A stretch of 64,000 bases of DNA, taken from assembly GCA_012730045.1 (NCBI GenBank), contig JAAYBR010000138.1, positions 1 through 64,000 of the forward strand. Reading direction: 5' to 3'. The position numbers and the translations under genes are program-made. Shown here in pieces: positions 28,088 to 34,863 of the stretch (position 1 is its first letter; each line of letters starts with the position of its first letter). The notes beneath the pieces were generated by a model. That model was given only the letters and a program-made list of their open reading frames with translations, did not search any database and had not been told where the DNA came from. Source of the stretch: Candidatus Hydrogenedentota bacterium (GTDB taxonomy: Bacteria > Hydrogenedentota > Hydrogenedentia > Hydrogenedentales > CAITNO01).

Positions 28088-29311
28088 CTAGAGGACCACC
28101 GTCTCGTCGCAGAGGAAACTGCGGAGGAGGCGGTGCCCCTCGGCAATATGCACGCCGCTTGCGGCGGCGGTGCCCTCCGTGTAGGCCGTGGCGGCGTCCC
28201 GGGGAATGCCGGGGCCGCACATGCCGAAGGGCACGGGGCCCCCGGCGTGGGTCTTGGTGGAGATGAGGGTGAAATGGTCCGGCGCGGCGAAGACCCGCGT
28301 GTCCGGATGGGTGTCGCAGTAGTCGAGGCAGGGGCCGACCACGAGGCGGGCGTAGTCCTCGATGGCCTGGATCTTAAGGTCCACCCGGCCCTGGTGCGCC
28401 GTCTCGTCGGGGGCCTCCACGTGGATGTACGCGGCGTCGCAGCGGTTCAGCGCGTCGAGCGCCGCCGCCACCTTGCCCGCGTAGTCCGTGTCCAGCCAGC
28501 CGGTGGCACCGGGCACGTTAAGCACCTCCAGTCCCGCGCACACGCCGATGCCCTTCACGAGGTCCACGGCGGACACCACGGCGCCCGTCCGGTTGAACTT
28601 GGTGAGGAAGGGGTCCATCACCGGGGCCTTGCCCTGTCCCCACAGCCAGATGGAGACGGCGGGGCGTTTTCCCTCGGCAAGCCGCGCGGCGTTCACCGGG
28701 TGCGCGGCGAGGATCTCGCGCGACCGGTCCATGAGCGTGCGCAGCAGGTCCGCGCCGCCGCCCTGGGGCAGGTACGGCGCGTATTCCTGGTCGGTGATGT
28801 TGTGGGGCGGCTCGCAGACCGCGTCCACCAGCCCGGCCACTCCCGCGGCGTCGCCGCCGCGGATCACGGCCAGATGCCGGTAACTGACGCCCGTGTTAAA
28901 CTTCACAGGGAACTCGCGGGCCAGGGTGTCGTTCAGCGCGGCGATGATCTCCCGCGCCTCGTCGGTCGTGATGTGGCCGGACGTGAAGTCCTCCATCCGC
29001 CCGTCGGTCAGGGTGACCAGGTTGCAGCGGAAGGCCACCTCGTCGTCCGCGAGCTGGATGCCCTGGTTGGCCGCCTCGATGGGGGCGCGGCCGGTGAAGG
29101 TCTCGCGGGGGTTGTAGCCGAAGAGCGTGAGGTTGCCCACATCGCTGCCCGGCGGCATGCCCTCGGGGATGGGGCAGTACTGTCCGACCATCCCGCGCGC
29201 CACCAGGGCGTCCAGGGCGGGCGCATCGGCGGCCTCCAGGGGCGTGCGCCCGCCGAGCACCTCCAGCGGGTGGTCCGCCATGCCGTCGCCTATGAGCACC
29301 AGATATTTCAC
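28088..29311 (-). CDS. apgM: ApgM-family cofactor-independent phosphoglycerate mutase (possible homoserine kinase)
   Basis: 407 residues of the archaeal-type 2,3-bisphosphoglycerate-independent mutase family (alkaline phosphatase superfamily). It opens with YLVLIGDGMADHP (metal Asp), and PPGSDVGNLTLFGY carries the phosphorylated Ser. C-terminal metal ligands are in HVEAPDETAHQG and AAPDHFTLIS TKTHAGG. Some bacterial members are proposed homoserine kinases (ThrB2) from gene context. Placement directly before cimA supports an amino-acid role as much as glycolysis. Start is GTG with AGAGGG 6 nt upstream. Which activity it has cannot be settled from sequence. Confidence 0.9.
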   Translation of the reverse strand: MKYLVLIGDGMADHPLEVLGGRTPLEAADAPALDALVARGMVGQYCPIPEGMPPGSDVGNLTLFGYNPRETFTGRAPIEAANQGIQLADDEVAFRCNLVTLTDGRMEDFTSGHITTDEAREIIAALNDTLAREFPVKFNTGVSYRHLAVIRGGDAAGVAGLVDAVCEPPHNITDQEYAPYLPQGGGADLLRTLMDRSREILAAHPVNAARLAEGKRPAVSIWLWGQGKAPVMDPFLTKFNRTGAVVSAVDLVKGIGVCAGLEVLNVPGATGWLDTDYAGKVAAALDALNRCDAAYIHVEAPDETAHQGRVDLKIQAIEDYARLVVGPCLDYCDTHPDTRVFAAPDHFTLISTKTHAGGPVPFGMCGPGIPRDAATAYTEGTAAASGVHIAEGHRLLRSFLCDETVVL

Positions 29312-29440
29312 CGCACGCCCTCTTGTGTTGGATATTCCCGCAATTCTACCGCATTTCCGCGCCGCGCCGCAAAGATGCGGCGCGGTATGTTCTTGAGAAA
29401 CACGGGGTTGCGCGGAAGTATGCCCGTCGGGCGCGGTGGA

Positions 29441-30541
29441 TCAGCCCGAGGGCAGCGTGCTGAGCGCCTCGTCCTCCTCAACGGGCGCGCCCTCCGGGTT
29501 GGAGTCGGCCTCAATGGTGAGGGAGGCGGCGTCCACGGTGGACTCGGGCTTCGGGAAGGCCTTTTCCAGGAGGACCGCGCCGGGCGAGGGACGCTGGACC
29601 AGCGTCTGGCGCAGGAAGGCCGCCACGCGGTCGTGGACCGCCGTGCTGCCGTCCCCGTTGACGATGCCGTGGCGGGTGCGCTGGAAAACGGTCAGCTCCT
29701 TTTCAGCGGAACCCAGCCCGGCGAAGAGCGCCGGGGCGCTGTCGGGGTGGACCGTGGGGTCGTCGGAGGCCTGCACCACCAGCGCGGGCGCGGTGACGGA
29801 AGGCAGGCAGCGGTTTGTCTCGTACATGACGTCCAGCAGTTCCCTGACCCCGGCCAGGGGGTTGCGGGTGTAGTTGATATGGGTGTTCTCGGGATGGTTG
29901 TCCACATATTCCAGCGAGGGGCGCGCCGCGCCAAACCGCTTCAGGAGCGTGTTCAGCCCCAGCAGCGACGGGGCAAGCCGGGCGGAGGAACTGCGCAGGC
30001 GCAGGGGGGAGCAGATGGTGAACACGGCGCGGACCTGTTCCGGCCGCCGCGCCGCCGCCAGCAGGGCCAGGCAGCCGCCCATGGAAAAGCCGCCCACGGC
30101 CAGGTTGTCCGTGAGCGCGCGGACCACGTCGCAGCCGCGCTCCACCGCCGCCACCCAGGCGGCCACGCTCTGGCCCGCCAGGTCCTCGGGCGCCGTGCCG
30201 TGGCCCGCCACGCGCACGCCGTACACCGCGAAGCCCGCCCCGCGCAGATGCTCGCCGAGGGCGCGCACCTCCAGCGGCGCGGCCATGTACCCGTGCACCA
30301 GCACCACCCCGCCCCGGACACGCCCCAGGGGCTTCAGGAAGAAGGGGCGGCCCACATCGGGGGGCTTGGTCAGGCCGGGACTGTAGTGGACGGCGTAGTC
30401 CTCCTCAAAGCGCCGGTCCTCCGTCTCCGCCAGCGCGCCGGAGGCGCGCCGCCGCCCCCAGGCCTCCCCCGGCCACGCGACAGCCCGACGGAACCAGTCC
30501 GCCACCCGCGCGATAAACGTGTGCAAAAACTCCGCGTCCAT
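29441..30541 (-). CDS. Alpha/beta hydrolase (monoglyceride-lipase/carboxylesterase-like)
   Basis: 366 residues. The core hydrolase domain has the oxyanion segment VVLVHGYMAAPLEVRALGEHL, nucleophile elbow GFSMGG, an acid region ASDDPTVHPDSA and His in RTRHGIVNGD. N-terminal residues 1-60 form an extra helical region, and the C-terminus has a Glu/Pro-rich tail. Substrate unknown; esterase or lipase activity on short acyl esters is the family expectation. I chose the ATG at 30541 with GAGGG 4 nt upstream. Ten further codons upstream are open but lack a better site. It stands alone beside the repeat-rich junction. Confidence 0.8.
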   Translation of the reverse strand: MDAEFLHTFIARVADWFRRAVAWPGEAWGRRRASGALAETEDRRFEEDYAVHYSPGLTKPPDVGRPFFLKPLGRVRGGVVLVHGYMAAPLEVRALGEHLRGAGFAVYGVRVAGHGTAPEDLAGQSVAAWVAAVERGCDVVRALTDNLAVGGFSMGGCLALLAAARRPEQVRAVFTICSPLRLRSSSARLAPSLLGLNTLLKRFGAARPSLEYVDNHPENTHINYTRNPLAGVRELLDVMYETNRCLPSVTAPALVVQASDDPTVHPDSAPALFAGLGSAEKELTVFQRTRHGIVNGDGSTAVHDRVAAFLRQTLVQRPSPGAVLLEKAFPKPESTVDAASLTIEADSNPEGAPVEEDEALSTLPSG

Positions 30542-30636
30542 CAGGCCCTCGGTCCCCCGCCCCCCGCGCACTGCGCCCCCAAACGAGCAAATTGTACCAC
30601 AGGCCCGGGAAATGCGGCGGCGCGCACAACGTGGAC

Positions 30637-30698
30637 GCGGCTTCCAGCCGCGTTCTTTGGGGCGATGGATACCCCGGAAGAAAGCGGCTGGAAGCCGC
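30637..30698. repeat. Nested palindrome GCGGCTTCCAGCCGC
   Basis: Two self-complementary 15-mers, GCGGCTTCCAGCCGC (30637-30651) and its reverse complement GCGGCTGGAAGCCGC (30684-30698), form an imperfect long hairpin with TTCTTTGGGG / CCCCGGAAGAA between. This gap (30542-30940) contains no gene. Confidence 0.75.
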
Positions 30699-30751
30699 TT
30701 CTACGATCTTGCCGGCGTTCCCGCCTATTGTCTCGCCGCGCGCCTCCTCGT

Positions 30752-30897
30752 GCAGACTCCGGACTCCAGACTACAGACTCCAGACTCCAGACTCTTCCCC
30801 CCTCAACTCTCCGGGCCCCCGTGCCTCCGCGTGAAAAAACCTCCCCCTCTTCTCTTCCTCCAGACTCCAGACTCCGGACTCCGGACTCCAGACTCAC
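30752..30897. repeat. 7-bp tandem repeats (CTCCAGA family), left cassette
   Basis: Degenerate 7-bp units of CAGACTC/CGGACTC type occupy about 30752-30794 and again 30859-30896. They are separated by CTCTCCGGGCCCCCGTGCC and TCCGCGTGAAAAAACC. Positions 30848-30875 are identical to 32926-32953 (28 bp). A second copy of the whole arrangement lies at 32767-32975. Confidence 0.75.
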
Positions 30898-30940
30898 CCC
30901 TCCTATTGCATTCCCACACCCCCTCCGCTATCATTCCCCC

Positions 30941-31447
30941 ATGCCCAGATGCGCCAGAACCGTCGTCCCCGGCGTGCCGCACCACGTCACCGGCAGGCCG
31001 CCCTGTCTTGGTCCCCCCTTGAGGGGGGGGAACGCATCTTCGCGGGAGCGAGATTGCTTCGCTTCGCCCGCAATGACCGCGAAAATACCTGTCATTGCGA
31101 GCGAAGCGAAGCAATCTCTTGCTCGCCAACGCCCCGGAATCCGGAACATCCCCCGGTTCGCTCACGGCGTGGCAGTTCCCCTGAAGAACGGACACTCCTG
31201 CCCCCTCGACCCCGCCGTAGGGGAAAACCCCGTCCCCCCCGGGGAAGGACGCGCCACCTTCGAAGCATGCCTCCACGAAAACCCCGGCCACCAAGCCCTC
31301 CGCGCCGTCCCCAGCACCGGACGTCCCCTCGGCAGCGAATCCTTCCTCGAGTCCATCGAGAAAACCCGCAAGAAACGCGTCCGCCCCCTCCCCATCGGCA
31401 GGCAAAAAAGCTGGCGCAAGCATCCCAACGGAGCACAAACCCCATGA
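30941..31447 (+). pseudogene. Remnant of a REP-associated tyrosine transposase (Y1/IS200-like)
   Basis: The first 19 codons read MPRCARTVVPGVPHHVTGR, the standard N-terminus of RAYT transposases. The last 50 codons contain TGRPLGSESFLESIEKT and RKKRVRPLPIGRQ, the standard C-terminus. Both are in the same frame, but the catalytic core (HUH pair and Tyr) is missing. The middle is replaced by sequence holding the palindrome at 31050-31118, whose translation gives the tell-tale IASEAKQS. The frame is still open, so this looks like internal deletion and replacement rather than frameshift. Not expected to be active. Confidence 0.75.
31050..31118. repeat. 28-bp inverted repeat (ATTGCTTCGC family)
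   Basis: Arms 31050-31077 and 31091-31118 are complementary at 27 of 28 positions, with a 13-nt centre. The core motif GTCATTGCGAGCGAAGCGAA is shared with the left-edge element at about 138-165. It lies inside the transposase remnant. Confidence 0.85.
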
Positions 31448-31509
31448 GGAGACAAATAAACGATGACTGTAAATTATTAATTGCCCTTGCCAATAAAGGA
31501 GCCAAAGAC

Positions 31510-32466
31510 ATGGAAACTCTATCGCGCGTCATTTTCTTGTGTACTTTTGTCAATACGTATGCGTGGGCTGCGTCAAGCAACCCAATCGCTATCTCTTGCC
31601 GATTGTCAAGCGACTCAATTACTTCGGGTAGCCCCGTGAGTCTATTCATAACAGCCGCAAACACAACACAGGAGTCTTGCTTAGTGAAGATCCTTGGGAA
31701 TTCCACTTTTTCTCGAGACACCTTTAATATACACATAACAAGCCAAACTGTATCACCGCAACATATTCATAGACGTAATCTCCCTATATATTCCAGCGCG
31801 TTTATGTGGATTCTTCATTCGGAAATCATGCCTGAAACGTCTGTTACCGTGGAATATCCCCTCCATCTGCAATGGGATACAAGGCTTCCCGCTGGAGTGT
31901 ACTCCATTATGCTATCTCCAATTCACATCATAGTAGTCCGCAAGTCTTCAGTTAGCAAAACAGGCGAGACACACATTGTGCTGCTTCCACCACTAACTGT
32001 AAATGTGAGGAATGGGGATGAATCATCGCTGAGAGAGAACTACAGAACCATTCTTGGAGAGGTCTGCCGAAAACAACTTGGTCCGAAGGGAAGCATTTTT
32101 CAAAAGTTGCCTTCTGGGGCGGCGACTTTACTTTGTGCGTATGGCGCGGCCGCAACTGATAGCCAGCTTGATCTGCTGTTTTCAGAGAGTGATGGATTTG
32201 CTTTTTCTCCTAGAATTGCCATATATGCATGGGAGAATATTGCCCAAAACGCTTCCTCTGAACTGGCGCGCAGAATTGTTGAAATGTCCAATAATTGTAA
32301 CTTTTGGCGGCGCGATTGTGCTTGGAAGTGGCAAGACCTCGGGTTTGTGTGGTGTATTCATAGAATGAATGAGTCGGGTTCTTCTGAGGTGAGTACGATT
32401 CTGGCTTCGCTATGCGATAAGTACCCAGAGCAATATGATTTGAAGTATCTCGAGTATGAGAATTGA
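31510..32466 (+). CDS. AT-rich exported protein of unknown function (probable recent acquisition)
   Basis: 318 residues. A strong ribosome-binding site (AAAGGAG, 8 nt spacing) precedes the ATG at 31510, and the N-terminus METLSRVIFLCTFVNTYAWA is a signal peptide. The body starts with Ig-like strand patterns (IAISCRLSSDSITSGSPVSL then FITAANTT), and a helical C-terminal part is rich in Trp, Cys and Asn. Base composition is clearly lower in GC than every neighbour, with AT-rich codons (AAT, TTT, ATA) that the surrounding genes avoid. It lies between a transposase remnant and a gene fragment, inside repeat cassettes. No family is recognised. Horizontal transfer is an inference from composition. 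Confidence 0.75.
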   Translation: METLSRVIFLCTFVNTYAWAASSNPIAISCRLSSDSITSGSPVSLFITAANTTQESCLVKILGNSTFSRDTFNIHITSQTVSPQHIHRRNLPIYSSAFMWILHSEIMPETSVTVEYPLHLQWDTRLPAGVYSIMLSPIHIIVVRKSSVSKTGETHIVLLPPLTVNVRNGDESSLRENYRTILGEVCRKQLGPKGSIFQKLPSGAATLLCAYGAAATDSQLDLLFSESDGFAFSPRIAIYAWENIAQNASSELARRIVEMSNNCNFWRRDCAWKWQDLGFVWCIHRMNESGSSEVSTILASLCDKYPEQYDLKYLEYEN

Positions 32467-32490
32467 TGCTTTCATCTGTTGCAGAGCTAG

Positions 32491-32766
32491 TTACGATATG
32501 AGTATGTCGTGGACTATGGCACGGAGCTGACGCTCTATCCCTCTCCCGTGGAGGAGGACGCCCCGTGGCGGTTCACGGGATGGCTGGGGGATGACGCCGC
32601 CCTTGTGGGAAGCGGGGGCGTGCTGGAGATGACGGATGACATCGCCTTGGGGGCGGGGTTCACGCCGGAGTGGGCGCTGGTGCTGGAGGATCCGGGCATC
32701 ACGGCGGATCCGGAACCGTATTACACGGGCCGGTATCTGGACGGGGGTGGAGGTCACGCTTATTAG
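32491..32766 (+). pseudogene. Fragment of an InlB-type repeat surface protein
   Basis: The frame opens after an in-frame TAG at 32488 and reads YEYVVDYGTELTLYPSPVEE, then PWRFTGWLGDDAALVGSG, the signature of a divergent InlB-B/Flg_new repeat (YGT.V.L.P....WRF.GW.GD). It ends after TPEWALVLEDPGITADPEP and a short tail. There is no start codon with a ribosome-binding site and no signal peptide. It is GC-rich, unlike the preceding gene. It appears to be the 3' end of a larger gene lost upstream. Confidence 0.6.
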
Positions 32767-32975
32767 ACCTCAGACTTCAGAGTTCAGACTTCAGGCTTCA
32801 GGAAGAGAGCATCAGATTCTGGGTTCCAGACTCCAGGGAGAGGGCTTCAGACTTCAGACTTCAGGCTTCAGGACGGAGGTTCCCGCCGTTCTCCGCGCCC
32901 CTGTGACTCCGTGTGAGGCCTGTCTTCTTCTCTTCCTCCAGACTCCAGACTCCCGACTCCCGACTTCCCCCGCTC
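32767..32975. repeat. 7-bp tandem repeats (CTTCAGA/CTCCAGA family), right cassette
   Basis: Clusters of CAGACTT, CAGGCTT and CAGACTC units run from 32767 to about 32875 and again at 32936-32970. They are separated by TTCTCCGCGCCCCTGTGACT and CCGTGTGAGG. This mirrors the left cassette (30752-30897), and 32926-32953 is identical to 30848-30875. No gene is visible here. Confidence 0.75.
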
Positions 32976-33074
32976 TCCGCCTCCTCCCTGCCCCGCCTTC
33001 CTCCGTCCACGGGGCGATAATCGCACCCTGCTCTCCTGCAAAAAAAAGCCGTCGTCGCCCACCAAATCATCCAC

Positions 33075-33329
33075 GTGTTCTGTGCGCGCTTTCCGTCGCG
33101 TGGAGACCACACCGTTGACCAGATGGTGCAGGCGGCGCGTTCGGGAAAGCAGAACATTGTGGAGGGCAGCAAGGCGGCGATCGCCTCCAGGGAAATGGAG
33201 ATCAAGCGGACGAATGTCGCACGGGCGAGTCTGGAGGAACTTCTTGAGGACTGTCTGGACTTCCCGCGTGTGCATGGTCTGGCGGTGCGGGAGAAGGACA
33301 GCCGCGAGGCGGCCTCCGCGAGCGCATGA
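33075..33329 (+). pseudogene. Truncated four-helix-bundle (23S rRNA-IVS-like) protein
   Basis: 84 residues from a GTG. QMVQAARSGKQNIVEGSKAA and EIKRTNVARASLEELLEDC are near-consensus for the four-helix-bundle suffix-domain family. The family's N-terminal helix is only partly present: upstream in-frame codons give LLQKKAVVAHQIIHVF back to a stop at 33018, with no ATG or ribosome-binding site. A run of eight A at about 33040 may mark a frameshift. The C-terminus also stops early. Probably a decayed copy, though a short functional protein cannot be excluded. Confidence 0.55.
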
Positions 33330-33391
33330 CCCAGGCGCGCCTCCAAAGCCGGAGACAGGGGAAAACCGACGGCCACACCCCTGCCTGACTT

Positions 33392-33427
33392 CCCATCCGT
33401 CCCATACGTCCCATAACTCCCATTTCC
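33392..33427. repeat. Four 9-bp units (CCCATACGT type)
   Basis: CCCATCCGT, CCCATACGT, CCCATAACT and CCCATTTCC follow one another just upstream of the oxidoreductase promoter. The style is the same as the other 9-bp arrays, but the unit is different. Confidence 0.6.
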
Positions 33428-33431
33428 CCCG

Positions 33432-33461
33432 CTGGCATCGCGCGCGGGAGATGGGTACAAT
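33432..33461 (+). promoter_or_regulatory. Promoter for the Gfo/Idh/MocA oxidoreductase
   Basis: CTGGCA (33432-33437), 18-nt spacer, TACAAT (33456-33461). The start codon lies 75 nt downstream of the -10. Confidence 0.5.
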
Positions 33462-33536
33462 GGACCGGGCGGCGCGTTCTGCGGCGGTTGCGGATTGCGC
33501 CATGGCCGGTTTTCCAACGTCGAAGGATGACTCCGC

Positions 33537-34811
33537 ATGAAACACACGTCTTCCGCGCCGGGATGCTCCCGGCGGCAGTTTCTGAGGCGGGCGGCGGCGG
33601 CCGTGCCGCTGTTCCCGATGGTGCTGACGAACGGGGCGCTGGGCGACGCGACGCGGCCCGGGGCGAATGACCGGATCACCATGGGCCTCATCGGCGCGGG
33701 GGGGCGCGGCGAGTACGACATGCAGGCGTTCATGGCGCAGCCGGACGTCCGGATGGTGGCGGTGTGCGACGCCAAGCGCGAGCGCCGCGAGGCGGTGCGC
33801 GGCATCGTGAACCAGGCCTACGGCAACGAGGACTGCGCCGCGTACATTGACATGATGGAGCTGCTGGCGCGCCCGGACATAGACGCGGTGGTCATCGCCA
33901 CGGGGGACAACAACCACTCTCTGGCGGCCATCATGGCGGCGCGCGCGGGCAAGGACATGTACTGCGAGAAGCCCATGAGCGTGGCCATCTCGGAGTCGCG
34001 GGCCGTGTCGGACACCATGCGCCGCCTGGGCCGGGTGTTCCAGTGCGGCACCCAGCGCCGCAGCATCGGCAATTTCCGCCTCGCGGCGGACCTGGCGCTG
34101 AGCGGCAAGCTGGGGCGGCTCAAGGAGCTGCACGCTGAGGAGGCGTCGGGGTTCAAGAACATCCATGAGACGGTGCTGCCCGCCGAACCCGAACCCCCGC
34201 GCGAGGAGCTTGACTGGAACGGCTGGCTGGGCGCGGCGCTCTGGCGGCCCTTCAACAGCAAGTACCCGCAGCGCGGCTACTGGAGCGACCACCTGGACTT
34301 CAGCGGGGGCTCCATCACGGAGTGGGGCAGCCACACGGTGGACCTGTGCCAGTGGGCGAACGGCGCCGACGACACGGGCCCCGTGGAGTTCTGGCAGGAG
34401 GGCGAGCGCTTCATCGGCCGCTACGCGAACGGCGTGAAGCTGGTGATCCGGACGGGGCTGCGCTTCGGCTCGTGCCCCGTGCGCTATGAGGGCGAGGACG
34501 GCTGGGTGGAGACCGGCGACTCCGGCGAGATCGAGATCTACCCGAAATCCCTCGCGCGCGACATGCGCTTCAAGGGGGGGTACCCCGTGGACAACCACGC
34601 GCGCACCTTCCTCGACTGCGTGCGCACGCGGCGGCAGCCCAACTCCCACGCGGAGACGGCGCACCGCTCCATCTCGGCGTGCCATGTGGCCAACATCTGC
34701 AAGCGCCTGGGCCGCCCGGTGAAGTGGGACCCCGCCACGGAGACCTTCCCGGACGACCCCGAGGCGAACCGGATGCGGGCGCGCGCGTGGCGCGAGCCGT
34801 GGCACATGTGA
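33537..34811 (+). CDS. Tat-exported Gfo/Idh/MocA-family oxidoreductase
   Basis: 424 residues. The N-terminus carries the twin-arginine motif SRRQFLRR followed by a hydrophobic stretch, so the folded NAD(P)-bound enzyme would be exported. The Rossmann domain has GLIGAGGRGEYDM, and the family lysine is in CEKPMS. The C-terminal domain has GGSITEWGSHTVDLCQWANG. Family members act on sugars, inositols and their derivatives. The substrate is not predictable. GAAGGATG lies 7 nt before the ATG. Such Tat-type members are abundant in Planctomycetes and related phyla. The HEAT-repeat gene follows by 52 nt. Confidence 0.9.
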   Translation: MKHTSSAPGCSRRQFLRRAAAAVPLFPMVLTNGALGDATRPGANDRITMGLIGAGGRGEYDMQAFMAQPDVRMVAVCDAKRERREAVRGIVNQAYGNEDCAAYIDMMELLARPDIDAVVIATGDNNHSLAAIMAARAGKDMYCEKPMSVAISESRAVSDTMRRLGRVFQCGTQRRSIGNFRLAADLALSGKLGRLKELHAEEASGFKNIHETVLPAEPEPPREELDWNGWLGAALWRPFNSKYPQRGYWSDHLDFSGGSITEWGSHTVDLCQWANGADDTGPVEFWQEGERFIGRYANGVKLVIRTGLRFGSCPVRYEGEDGWVETGDSGEIEIYPKSLARDMRFKGGYPVDNHARTFLDCVRTRRQPNSHAETAHRSISACHVANICKRLGRPVKWDPATETFPDDPEANRMRARAWREPWHM

Positions 34812-34863
34812 GTTTTTGGCGAAGGCATGTTTCCGGCCCCGGCCGGCGAGGAAGGATTTGACA

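Noticed and set aside
28064-31447. A very long plus-strand open frame of over 1,100 codons across 28.1-31.4 kb
   Set aside because: It runs antisense to apgM and the hydrolase, both with clear family motifs. Only its last 169 codons (transposase remnant) carry real protein similarity.
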